Assembly (NCBI GenBank): GCA_002505185.1
Contig: DAUP01000144.1
Location: forward strand, 424 to 5,727
Direction: 5' to 3'
DNA: 5,304 bases
From: Ferroplasmaceae archaeon UBA567
GTDB taxonomy: Archaea > Thermoplasmatota > Thermoplasmata > Thermoplasmatales > Thermoplasmataceae
Of this stretch, positions 1 through 5,065 are shown piece after piece; the first letter of the stretch is position 1, and each line of letters opens with the position of its first letter. Position numbers and translations under genes: made by a program. The notes under the pieces are model-generated. The model was not told the origin of the DNA and ran no database searches. It worked only from the letters and a program-made list of their open reading frames with translations.

Positions 1-51
1 ACTCTTGCGCTGTTCCTCACGGAACAAGCCCCCTGCGTGAGCTGGGGGTAG
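1..51 (+). CDS. tnpB: C-terminal tail of TnpB (RNA-guided nuclease of an IS200/IS605 element), partial
   Basis: Frame 1 is open from the window edge to TAG at 49-51 and reads TLALFLTEQAPCVSWG. An EQAP or EAP-type ending with a final glycine just before a stop embedded in the right-end hairpin resembles the C-termini of many IS1341/IS605 OrfB (TnpB) proteins. TnpB is the ancestor-like relative of Cas12: a RuvC-type nuclease guided by an RNA made from the element's own right end. The catalytic part is outside the window, so nothing can be said about its activity or whether it is intact. The gene is antisense to the end of pyrD (overlap 17-51). The call rests on a short tail plus context. Confidence 0.55.
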   Translation, partial: TLALFLTEQAPCVSWG

Positions 52-56
52 TTGAC
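1..56 (+). mobile_element. Right end of an IS200/IS605-family (TnpB-type) insertion sequence, partial
   Basis: The first 56 bases are much richer in G and C than the rest of the window and carry two compact hairpins followed by GGGGGTAGTTGAC, a layout typical of the right end of IS200/IS605 and IS1341-like elements. A plus-strand frame ends at TAG (49-51) inside the second hairpin, as tnpB genes often do. The rest of the element lies left of the window. The right boundary is placed just after TTGAC (position 56) by analogy with related ends and because the sequence becomes pyrD-like and AT-rich from there; it could be off by a few bases. These elements transpose as single strands and make no target duplication, so no direct repeat is expected. 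Confidence 0.65.
1..56 (+). ncRNA. 3' scaffold of a TnpB guide (omega) RNA
   Basis: Two hairpins lie directly before the element end. The first pairs TGTTCC (11-16) with GGAACA (21-26) around a TCAC loop. The second pairs CCCCC (29-33) with GGGGG (44-48), has a U-U mismatch, then GC (35-36) with GC (41-42) closing a GUGA tetraloop (37-40) of the stable GNRA class. In studied TnpB systems the RNA covers the 3' end of tnpB and the right end, and the bases just past the element serve as the guide. By that rule the guide would begin near position 57 and be drawn from the 3' end of pyrD. The hairpins are seen directly; the RNA itself is inferred. Confidence 0.5.
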
Positions 57-949
57 TGGATTGCCACCCCTATGATTTCCCCTATATCATCTATTGAATT
101 ACTCTCCATATATTCCTTCAATGCTCTGGACATGTTATTAAATATCCCTATTCCATTTTTCGAAATTGCTGTGCCTATCTGTACTGCCGATGCCCCTGCC
201 ATCATATATTCCAGTGCATCCTCAAAGGTGGTTATACCGCCCACTCCAATAATAGGCTTGCCAGTTATCTTTTTAACCTCATATACATACCTTATACCCA
301 CTGGTTTTATAGATTCTCCACTGAGCCCTCCGTATATATTGCTCAGTACGGGCTTTCTTGCGTGTATATCTATCTTCATGGCCTTTATTGTGTTTATGAG
401 CACGTAAGCGTCGGATTTCTCTGCGGCTGTTGCCTGTTTTATCATATCAGAAGTATTTGGTGAAAGTTTTGAATATATGGGTATATTTACCTTGGACTTT
501 ACTTCTGATACTATTGCAGCAACAAGTTCAAAATCAGATCCGACCTCCATACCGTAACCGTTCACATGGGGGCATGAAAGATTAAGTTCCACGGCCGAGG
601 CACCGTATGACTGCATTTTTTTTGCAAGCATGGCAAATTCCTCTGGTGTCTGGCCGAAAATACTTCCTATGACAGGTTTCCCTGAAGAAATAGCTATTTT
701 CATTTCCTGCCCATAATTTTCTATGCCGGGGTTTGAAAGCCCTATTGCATTGATTGCTGAATTATTTTCCTTATATATTACTGGTGGATCAAATCCCCTT
801 CTTTCCTCGGATCCTATAGATTTAGTCACTGCGGCTCCAGCACCAGATTCAAGAATTCTTTTTATTGTGTATCCATTTTCATCAAGTATGCCTGAGGCAA
901 GAATAAATGGATTTTCCAATTCTATTCCTATGTGAGTGTCAAATTGCAT
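17..949 (-). CDS. pyrD: Dihydroorotate dehydrogenase, class 1B-like catalytic subunit, with a tail supplied by an IS element
   Basis: PyrD oxidises dihydroorotate to orotate, the fourth step of UMP synthesis, using FMN in a TIM barrel. The 310 residues show the family marks in order: N-terminal NPFILASG (13-20), TKSIG with a likely FMN-contact lysine (K43), AIGLSNPG (68-75), ELNLSCPHVNG with the likely catalytic base Cys126, YSKLSPN (K161), INT (185-187), KPVLSNIYGGLSG (199-211), IIGVGGI (233-239) and AGASAVQIGTA (251-261). The catalytic cysteine and the RKPVLSN-GGLSG-IKP stretch fit class 1B; these normally work with a PyrK iron-sulphur/FAD partner, which is not in the window. The ATG at 949 gives the expected N-terminus. 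Natural sequence runs to about residue 297 or 298; residues 299-310 and the TGA (17-19) lie in the insertion sequence. The fold core is complete, so the enzyme is probably active. Confidence 0.95.
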   Translation of the reverse strand: MQFDTHIGIELENPFILASGILDENGYTIKRILESGAGAAVTKSIGSEERRGFDPPVIYKENNSAINAIGLSNPGIENYGQEMKIAISSGKPVIGSIFGQTPEEFAMLAKKMQSYGASAVELNLSCPHVNGYGMEVGSDFELVAAIVSEVKSKVNIPIYSKLSPNTSDMIKQATAAEKSDAYVLINTIKAMKIDIHARKPVLSNIYGGLSGESIKPVGIRYVYEVKKITGKPIIGVGGITTFEDALEYMMAGASAVQIGTAISKNGIGIFNNMSRALKEYMESNSIDDIGEIIGVAIQSTTPSSRRGLVP

Positions 950-969
950 ATGTATCTAAAGTTATTCAT

Positions 970-979
970 AATATCTAAA
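970..979 (-). promoter_or_regulatory. Possible TATA box for pyrD
   Basis: On the minus strand TTTAGATATT lies 21-30 bases before the pyrD ATG, in the 35-base gap after the upstream gene. The spacing suits an archaeal leaderless transcript, and no purine-rich ribosome binding site is visible before the ATG. The gap is AT-rich, so a chance match is possible, and pyrD may also be read through from the upstream gene. Confidence 0.35.
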
Positions 980-984
980 TTATT

Positions 985-1455
985 CTAATCCATAAAGTTT
1001 GCCGGAAAATTTTGAAGCTGGACAGAATCTTTTATTGGAAAACCATTATAGCTATATGCCAGAGTATATGGGAGCATTACCTCCTTGTCAGTAAGGTACA
1101 TATTGCCACCTTTCTCTGAGAAATAAATGCATGTGTCTATGTATTTGTATCTCATTGCAATATTCTGTGTGAAGTCCAGATATTTAGCTATTCTACTGTA
1201 TGTGAGGTTGTTGTTTATGACAACCACAGATGCCCCGTTTATAATGGTATCCATAAGATCGTTTTCAGTCTCTGGGTAGTTCATTACTGTTAGTTCAAAA
1301 AATTTTGAAAGCTCGTCATATAATTTCAGATTCAAATATCTGTGTGTTATAGCATCATAATCTATAACAAATATGGAGTCAACCTTTAATTTAAGAATCT
1401 GATATATATTTTCATAATTTGATACCTGTTTATCCTTAATAGTTACGCAATACAC
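985..1455 (-). CDS. Short HisA/HisF-like protein (possible half-barrel), function unknown
   Basis: The product has 156 residues and no signal peptide or membrane segment. Residues about 26-76 (FVIDYDAITHRYLNLKLYDEL, then a strand ending in ASVVVIN) resemble the DLDAI-x-N-x-x-LI-x-EL region of the archaeal HisA/HisF-related family (COG1411-type), which shares its barrel with histidine-pathway isomerases. The protein is about 80 residues shorter than those relatives, and its last 60 residues (from about 97) show no phosphate-binding glycine motif of the second half-barrel. It may therefore be a degenerate or re-purposed half barrel. The start is GTG at 1455; an in-frame TAA lies 18 bases upstream, so no much longer form is possible. 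It is on the same strand as pyrD, 35 bases ahead of it, so the two may be co-transcribed. The family link is moderate; the substrate is unknown. Confidence 0.6.
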   Translation of the reverse strand: MYCVTIKDKQVSNYENIYQILKLKVDSIFVIDYDAITHRYLNLKLYDELSKFFELTVMNYPETENDLMDTIINGASVVVINNNLTYSRIAKYLDFTQNIAMRYKYIDTCIYFSEKGGNMYLTDKEVMLPYTLAYSYNGFPIKDSVQLQNFPANFMD

Positions 1456-1476
1456 CTGTAAACATTAAATTAAGCC

Positions 1477-1486
1477 TTATTAATAT
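1477..1486 (-). promoter_or_regulatory. Possible TATA box for the HisA/HisF-like gene
   Basis: ATATTAATAA on the minus strand ends 22 bases before the GTG start, the distance expected for a leaderless archaeal gene. It lies in the 104-base divergent region shared with the glycosyltransferase gene. The AT-rich background makes this a modest call. Confidence 0.35.
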
Positions 1487-1533
1487 TTTTATCCTGATTG
1501 GATAATGGGATACCTGAGAATCCGTAGTATAGC

Positions 1534-1541
1534 TTTATATA
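1534..1541 (+). promoter_or_regulatory. TATA box for the glycosyltransferase gene
   Basis: TTTATATA lies 19-26 bases before the ATG at 1560, close to the usual archaeal TATA position if transcription begins at or very near the start codon. No Shine-Dalgarno sequence precedes the ATG. A second ATG at 1541 runs into a stop after two codons and is not the start. Confidence 0.5.
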
Positions 1542-1559
1542 TGAATTAATATTTGCATT

Positions 1560-3134
1560 ATGAAAAAAGGCGTGAATATAAGACAAAAGCAAAAACCAGA
1601 ACCTGCGACGGGAAAATATATTTCAATTATTGTTAACATAATGACGATTGTTTCAATATTCTTCATATTTGTAGGGATAATAGCATCCTTGTATGCTGGA
1701 CTGGTTATGAAGCATGGGACAATCATAGAATATACATTTACTCTCTGGTTCTGGCTTGCCAGTGTATTTTTCGGAATACAGAGTATCGGTTACTTTCTTT
1801 CATTCCGGAGAAGCAAAAGTAAATATCTAGAAACCATAGATAATGGCTATGTGTCTGGAATCCATGACAGAGTAGCCGTACTTGTCCCAATCTATAATGA
1901 AGATCAAGAAATGGTTATAACAAATCTGATTGCCATATACTCCAATGCTAAGGATAATGCAGATGTTTATGTCCTGGATGATTCAACAAAAGGCGATTCT
2001 ACCTATATAGTTGAATTATGCAAAAGACTGGGAATGAAATACGTACACCGCGAAAATCGCAGAGGCTACAAAGCTGGAGCCCTGAACGATGTTCTGAAAA
2101 CTTTGAATGAGCCATATGCCTGTGTTCTTGATATAGACCAGATGCCATCACCAGATTTTTTGAGAGAAACTACAGCCATACTGGACAAAAATCCAGAAAT
2201 AGGATTTGTCCAGGTTCCACAAATATATTCTAATTCTGATTCCAGCGTTCTTGCGGAAATTGCACAGGCACAGCAATTTATATTTTATGAAATACTCACA
2301 GAGGGAAAGAGTGTTTCGGGGACACTATTCTCCTGTGGGACCAATGTGGTCTACAGGGTAGAGGCATTAAAATCAGTAGGTTATTTTGACGAATCAAACA
2401 TTGTGGAGGATATAGCCACAACAGTAAATATGGCAATAAAAGGTTGGACAGGTATTTATTTCAATAAAAAACTTGTGTTCGGCCGTGCACCGGTTACTAT
2501 GCAAGGTTATGTGAACCAGCAATGGAGGTGGATGTACGGCTCACTAACTTTAATGCCGAAAATACTGAAAACGATTATGTTCAGCAAAAATTTTTCCCAT
2601 AGACAAAAACTGGACTGGTTTGCTACAACAACATGGTATACATTTGGGTGGTTCTATCTTATATTCCTTTTATCACCAATACTTGATCTTTTTGGAATAA
2701 GAGTCCTGACAATCAATAACCTGCTTTATTTAGTTGCCTGGCTTCCATACACCATGCTCGTGATGACAACATTTGTGCTTTCACATGTCGACAAAAAAGC
2801 ACCATTGCGGTTTGTATTCTTAAACATGGCTGCAAATGTCCTTATTTTCCCTCTGAGCATTTCTGCTACAATAAGTGCATTGCTAAAGAAATCAAGGCCG
2901 TTTACGACTGCAAGGACTGGTGGAAAACTCCCATGGTCCCATTTCTGGCCGCAAATTACCATTATGGTTTTTCTGCTCATTGCCTCAATTTATATGGTTA
3001 TCCAGAACAATCTATACACAGATATATCAGCATTCTGGGGGTTTTTCCAGTTCATGCTTTTGGTACCAATTTTCTTTGTTAATAGAACACCAAGGGAATC
3101 TTCGATAGATTCTCCAGTTTTCAAGGGTCAATAA
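1560..3134 (+). CDS. Membrane-bound processive family 2 glycosyltransferase (cellulose/hyaluronan synthase-like)
   Basis: The 524-residue protein likely polymerises sugars from a nucleotide-sugar donor at the inner face of the membrane and exports the chain. A basic tail (1-20) is followed by two membrane segments (about 21-48 and 58-80), then a GT-A domain with VAVLVPIYNE (105-114), VLDDS (138-142), R-GYKAGALN (168-176), the metal-binding DID (191-193), GTLFSCGTNVVYR (254-266), the catalytic-base region NIVED (280-284) and QQWRW (320-324). The D, DxD, ED and QxxRW set marks processive GT2 synthases such as BcsA. About five membrane segments follow (roughly 355-373, 386-406, 415-440, 464-481, 488-507). 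RPFTTARTGGK (446-456) sits where BcsA-like enzymes have a gating loop. There is no PilZ domain, so no sign of cyclic-di-GMP control. All key residues are present. The sugar used cannot be told. A later ATG (residue 28) would cut the first membrane segment and is less likely. Confidence 0.93.
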   Translation: MKKGVNIRQKQKPEPATGKYISIIVNIMTIVSIFFIFVGIIASLYAGLVMKHGTIIEYTFTLWFWLASVFFGIQSIGYFLSFRRSKSKYLETIDNGYVSGIHDRVAVLVPIYNEDQEMVITNLIAIYSNAKDNADVYVLDDSTKGDSTYIVELCKRLGMKYVHRENRRGYKAGALNDVLKTLNEPYACVLDIDQMPSPDFLRETTAILDKNPEIGFVQVPQIYSNSDSSVLAEIAQAQQFIFYEILTEGKSVSGTLFSCGTNVVYRVEALKSVGYFDESNIVEDIATTVNMAIKGWTGIYFNKKLVFGRAPVTMQGYVNQQWRWMYGSLTLMPKILKTIMFSKNFSHRQKLDWFATTTWYTFGWFYLIFLLSPILDLFGIRVLTINNLLYLVAWLPYTMLVMTTFVLSHVDKKAPLRFVFLNMAANVLIFPLSISATISALLKKSRPFTTARTGGKLPWSHFWPQITIMVFLLIASIYMVIQNNLYTDISAFWGFFQFMLLVPIFFVNRTPRESSIDSPVFKGQ

Positions 3135-4047
3135 CAATCATACTATTTCTGCCTTTTATATATCCTGTAAATGGAGTTTCTATTTTATCCATTATTCCTG
3201 TTATATTTATATTCTCTATATTTTCACCAAAATTTATGCCAGTTTCTATTTGATTCCCGGTCGTGTTAGAAATAATAGCATCAATATAGATGTTCCTGGC
3301 ATTCGCTATGGCTAAACCCGTTATTCCACTGTCAATGATTCTAAGATTCATTCTTATATTCCTACTGAATGTTTTGCTATATTTCCCTATCAGGAGTCCA
3401 CATGTGTTATTGATTCCCTTATAATCCTTTGTATTACTCCATATTGTCCCCTGAAAATAGGAGTTTTCTGTTGAATCCACCTGCACGCCAGTATAATTAC
3501 AGGAATCTATTGAAAAGTTAGAGAAACTCAGGTTATTGGCATTGAATACCCTGATCCCCGTGGAGCATGCGACAATTTGCATCTCCTTGATTCGTATATC
3601 CGCGGCATGTTCAATGCTAAGCCCTACATTTCCTCTGTAGATATCTACTGTATCTATTGCAATATTGTACCCTCTGATCAGAATAGCGCGCATGGGTTCT
3701 TTATCATAATTTGTTCCGGTATTGTACACCTTTAGATATCCCACATTAATGTTGTTGTTTTTTCGACTATTCCCCAATAAGATTCCACTCTTTCCGTTTG
3801 AATTGGCAATTAAGTATTCTATGTCTGCATAGGGTTCAACCCTTATAAAAGGTTCAAAACCATCTTCAATGTCATTAACAAGTATTGCCTTATTAGATGA
3901 AATAAGCCGTGTCCCACTTTTTATAATTAAGGATTCTCGTATATGGTATTCACCAGATCCTAGTATGACGAATCCATCAATGCATAAATCTATGGCCTCC
4001 TGAATTCCGGAGGTGGGAGAGTTGTTATCTGGCTTTACTATTGGCAT
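3121..4047 (-). CDS. Right-handed parallel beta-helix (pectate-lyase-like fold) protein, probably with a frame-broken N-terminus
   Basis: The 308-residue frame begins with a module typical of pectate-lyase-3 type beta-helix proteins: an amphipathic helix (SGIQEAIDLC, 13-22), FVILGSGEYHI (26-36) and SLIIKSGTRLIS (39-50). It continues as degenerate coils of about 22-30 residues, each opening with a glycine and a hydrophobic strand (GILLG 88, GLSIEH 142, GIRVFNANN 164, GVQVDSTEN 187, GLLIG 217, GLAIANARN 244, GINFGENIEN 270), rich in Asn stacks. Such proteins bind, cut or epimerise polysaccharides; no catalytic residues can be assigned here. As called from ATG 4047 it has no export signal, but a hydrophobic segment is encoded just upstream in this frame and an SD-led ATG at 4096 is one base out of phase with it (see the start-site entry). 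Its stop lies 14 bases inside the convergent glycosyltransferase gene, hinting at a shared role in surface glycan. The enzyme activity is unknown. Confidence 0.8.
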   Translation of the reverse strand: MPIVKPDNNSPTSGIQEAIDLCIDGFVILGSGEYHIRESLIIKSGTRLISSNKAILVNDIEDGFEPFIRVEPYADIEYLIANSNGKSGILLGNSRKNNNINVGYLKVYNTGTNYDKEPMRAILIRGYNIAIDTVDIYRGNVGLSIEHAADIRIKEMQIVACSTGIRVFNANNLSFSNFSIDSCNYTGVQVDSTENSYFQGTIWSNTKDYKGINNTCGLLIGKYSKTFSRNIRMNLRIIDSGITGLAIANARNIYIDAIISNTTGNQIETGINFGENIENINITGIMDKIETPFTGYIKGRNSMIVIDP

Positions 4048-4096
4048 AATATAGAATAATGTGGTGAATAATAATAATTTCTTTCCACTTGAACAT
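4048..4096 (-). pseudogene. Out-of-frame N-terminal signal/anchor segment of the beta-helix gene
   Basis: An ATG at 4094-4096 starts MFKWKEIIIIHHIILYY and stops after 23 codons. The frame of the beta-helix protein is also open upstream of its own ATG and there reads KKLLLFTTLFYIMPIV, but it has no start codon before an in-frame stop near 4140. Dropping one base in the A-rich stretch about 4078-4083 would join the two into MFKWKKLLLFTTLFYIMP, a textbook basic-then-hydrophobic signal or anchor running into the beta-helix. This may be a genuine frameshift mutation, a sequencing error, or ribosomal or transcriptional slippage. The reading frames are seen directly; the joined product is inference. 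Confidence 0.5.
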
Positions 4097-4101
4097 CTTC
4101 T

Positions 4102-4106
4102 CTCCC
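4102..4106 (-). promoter_or_regulatory. Shine-Dalgarno site before the upstream ATG of the beta-helix gene
   Basis: GGGAG on the minus strand lies five bases before the ATG at 4096. It is the clearest ribosome binding site noticed in the window and supports translation from 4096 rather than from the ATG at 4047, which has none. It is the main reason for suspecting a frame break between the two starts. Confidence 0.5.
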
Positions 4107-4134
4107 TTAAACTATCGTACTTTTTGTGTAGGGG

Positions 4135-4144
4135 AAATTAAAAA
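4135..4144 (-). promoter_or_regulatory. Possible TATA box for the beta-helix gene
   Basis: TTTTTAATTT on the minus strand lies 39-48 bases before the ATG at 4096. A transcript starting about 25 bases downstream would carry a leader of roughly 15-20 bases that includes the GGGAG site. The TATA-like box, SD and ATG are thus spaced consistently with one another. AT-rich background lowers certainty. Confidence 0.35.
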
Positions 4145-4174
4145 GACCGGGAGATCAACAATTTTAATATATAG

Positions 4175-4201
4175 CGATATGAATAAAGAATATTTATATC
4201 G
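4175..4201. repeat. Imperfect inverted repeat (11-base arms, 5-base loop)
   Basis: CGATATGAATA (4175-4185) pairs with TATTTATATCG (4191-4201) around AAGAA; every position pairs, one as G-T. It lies 31 bases past the stop of the MTHFR-like gene and about 80 bases before the upstream start of the beta-helix gene. It could be an RNA hairpin at the 3' end of the first transcript or a DNA operator for the second. No strong T-run follows it on the minus strand, so a simple hairpin terminator is not supported. Confidence 0.5.
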
Positions 4202-4232
4202 AATTATAAGGAAACATGGTACCCGATGCTTC

Positions 4233-4907
4233 TTAAAAATAGTCCCTTATGTTTAGTAATGTTTCATTGTCTCCGGGAACAGAAAAGAGTATTCCCGTAA
4301 GCCTGTACTTTTTAAATTTCTTCATGTAGAGGTGCAGGTCTTCGACTCTAACAGATGATTGATTGATTTTTTCAAGTATATTTCCATTTTTTTGAGTTTT
4401 AACAATTATGTATGGGATAAGTCGTTCCGTATTCATGCTCTCTAGAATTGAAAGATCGTCGAAATTTATTACAAGGAATAAATTTGCGTTTAGCTCTAAC
4501 CTTCCATTTATATCTTTTAAGGCTTTTCTAAAGCTTAAAATTAATCCAGATTCTACACCCCTGTGCCTGGCAAGGTTCATAGCATAGACAGAATCCAGAT
4601 CATTTAGCTCCTTACCATAACGTGGTTTGTCGCCCTGTGTAAATATGATTGATGCTTTTATTGCCTTAGCTGCTGTGATTATGGACCTTAATTTAAGCTC
4701 ATTTATATCCTTCAATCGCTGGTTAATAATAATGTCTTTTTCTGGAAATTGCCTCCTAATTATATAACCTATGAGCTCTGGAGGCATAGTGGGATACCCC
4801 AGTGGATTGTCCGGTATATTGAAGCCATCAAACATATCCATGTGCTCAATCATACCCCTGAGACTCTCTAAGTTTCTTGAAGGATATATTTCGGCATATA
4901 TTTTCAT
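4233..4907 (-). CDS. Methylenetetrahydrofolate-reductase-like TIM-barrel protein, short form
   Basis: The 224-residue soluble protein matches the MTHFR fold: an opening strand with an acidic residue (KIYAEIYPS, Glu6, compare the E-x-FPP of MTHFR), FDGFNIPDNPLGYPTMPPEL (26-45), a strand and helix with D67 and N69, then ASIIFTQGDKPRYG (85-98), which corresponds to the AL-x-GD-x-P strand whose aspartate (here D93) contacts flavin or folate in true MTHFR. The end (TGILFSVPGDNETLL, 204-218) resembles the last barrel strand. Classical MTHFR is about 290 residues, so roughly 70 are missing, mostly from the middle and second half. It may be a C1-carrier reductase or a relative with another role; archaea of this type may use other pterins. 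The start is fixed by a TAA immediately before the ATG at 4907. It is divergent from the Nudix gene. Confidence 0.75.
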   Translation of the reverse strand: MKIYAEIYPSRNLESLRGMIEHMDMFDGFNIPDNPLGYPTMPPELIGYIIRRQFPEKDIIINQRLKDINELKLRSIITAAKAIKASIIFTQGDKPRYGKELNDLDSVYAMNLARHRGVESGLILSFRKALKDINGRLELNANLFLVINFDDLSILESMNTERLIPYIIVKTQKNGNILEKINQSSVRVEDLHLYMKKFKKYRLTGILFSVPGDNETLLNIRDYF

Positions 4908-4909
4908 TT

Positions 4910-5001
4910 ATTACCATACACATAATAAAATAAAGAGTTTTTTGTCCATGGTCAATAGAACCTGTAATATTAATTTTAAATTACCATGGCTAATTACCAT
5001 G
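4910..5001 (+). repeat. Three direct copies of ATTACCAT in a divergent promoter region
   Basis: ATTACCAT occurs at 4910-4917, 4980-4987 and 4993-5000. The last two belong to a 10-base direct repeat, AATTACCATG (4979-4988 and 4992-5001), with 13-base period. They lie between the divergent MTHFR-like and Nudix genes; the first copy touches the MTHFR-like start and the others precede the TATA boxes of both genes. They may be regulator binding sites; chance repetition in AT-rich DNA is not excluded. Confidence 0.4.
4926..4934 (-). promoter_or_regulatory. TATA box for the MTHFR-like gene
   Basis: TTTATTTTA on the minus strand lies 19-27 bases before the ATG at 4907, suited to a leaderless or nearly leaderless transcript. 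No ribosome binding site is seen, and the in-frame stop touching the ATG rules out an earlier start. Confidence 0.45.
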
Positions 5002-5037
5002 AAATTTTATATCTCAATCAAATTTTCGTCCCCCATT

Positions 5038-5045
5038 TTTTATAC
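5038..5045 (+). promoter_or_regulatory. TATA box for the Nudix gene
   Basis: TTTATACT lies 21-28 bases before the ATG at 5066, again consistent with a leaderless transcript. Nothing like a Shine-Dalgarno site precedes the ATG. Confidence 0.45.
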
Positions 5046-5065
5046 TATAATATAATCATATTTCC

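Noticed and set aside
1..56. Left-edge hairpins as part of a CRISPR array or a tRNA
   Set aside because: There are no regularly spaced repeats and no cloverleaf; a tnpB-like frame ending in the hairpin fits an IS200/IS605 right end better.
72..407. Plus-strand open frame of 111 codons opposite pyrD
   Set aside because: It lies wholly antisense to a strongly supported pyrD and its hydrophobic translation is a by-product of the opposite strand's codons; no start signals or family motif.
1436..1465. ATG at 1465 on the minus strand as an alternative start for the HisA/HisF-like gene
   Set aside because: It is out of frame with the gene and stops after nine codons (MFTGVLRNY); GTG at 1455 remains the only usable start.
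2726..2980. Minus-strand open frame of 84 codons within the glycosyltransferase gene
   Set aside because: Antisense shadow of conserved membrane segments of the synthase, without promoter or recognisable product.
4216..4236. Tiny plus-strand frame MVPDAS preceded by AAGGAAAC
   Set aside because: Only six codons, overlapping the end of the MTHFR-like gene; no support as a real gene.
4946..4951. CCATGG palindromes at 4946 and 4984
   Set aside because: Six-base palindromes without further symmetry; only the ATTACCAT direct repetition stands out.
4771..5055. Plus-strand open frame of 94 codons crossing the MTHFR-like start and the intergenic region
   Set aside because: It overlaps the MTHFR-like N-terminus and the divergent promoters, and its product has low-complexity content with no recognisable motif.
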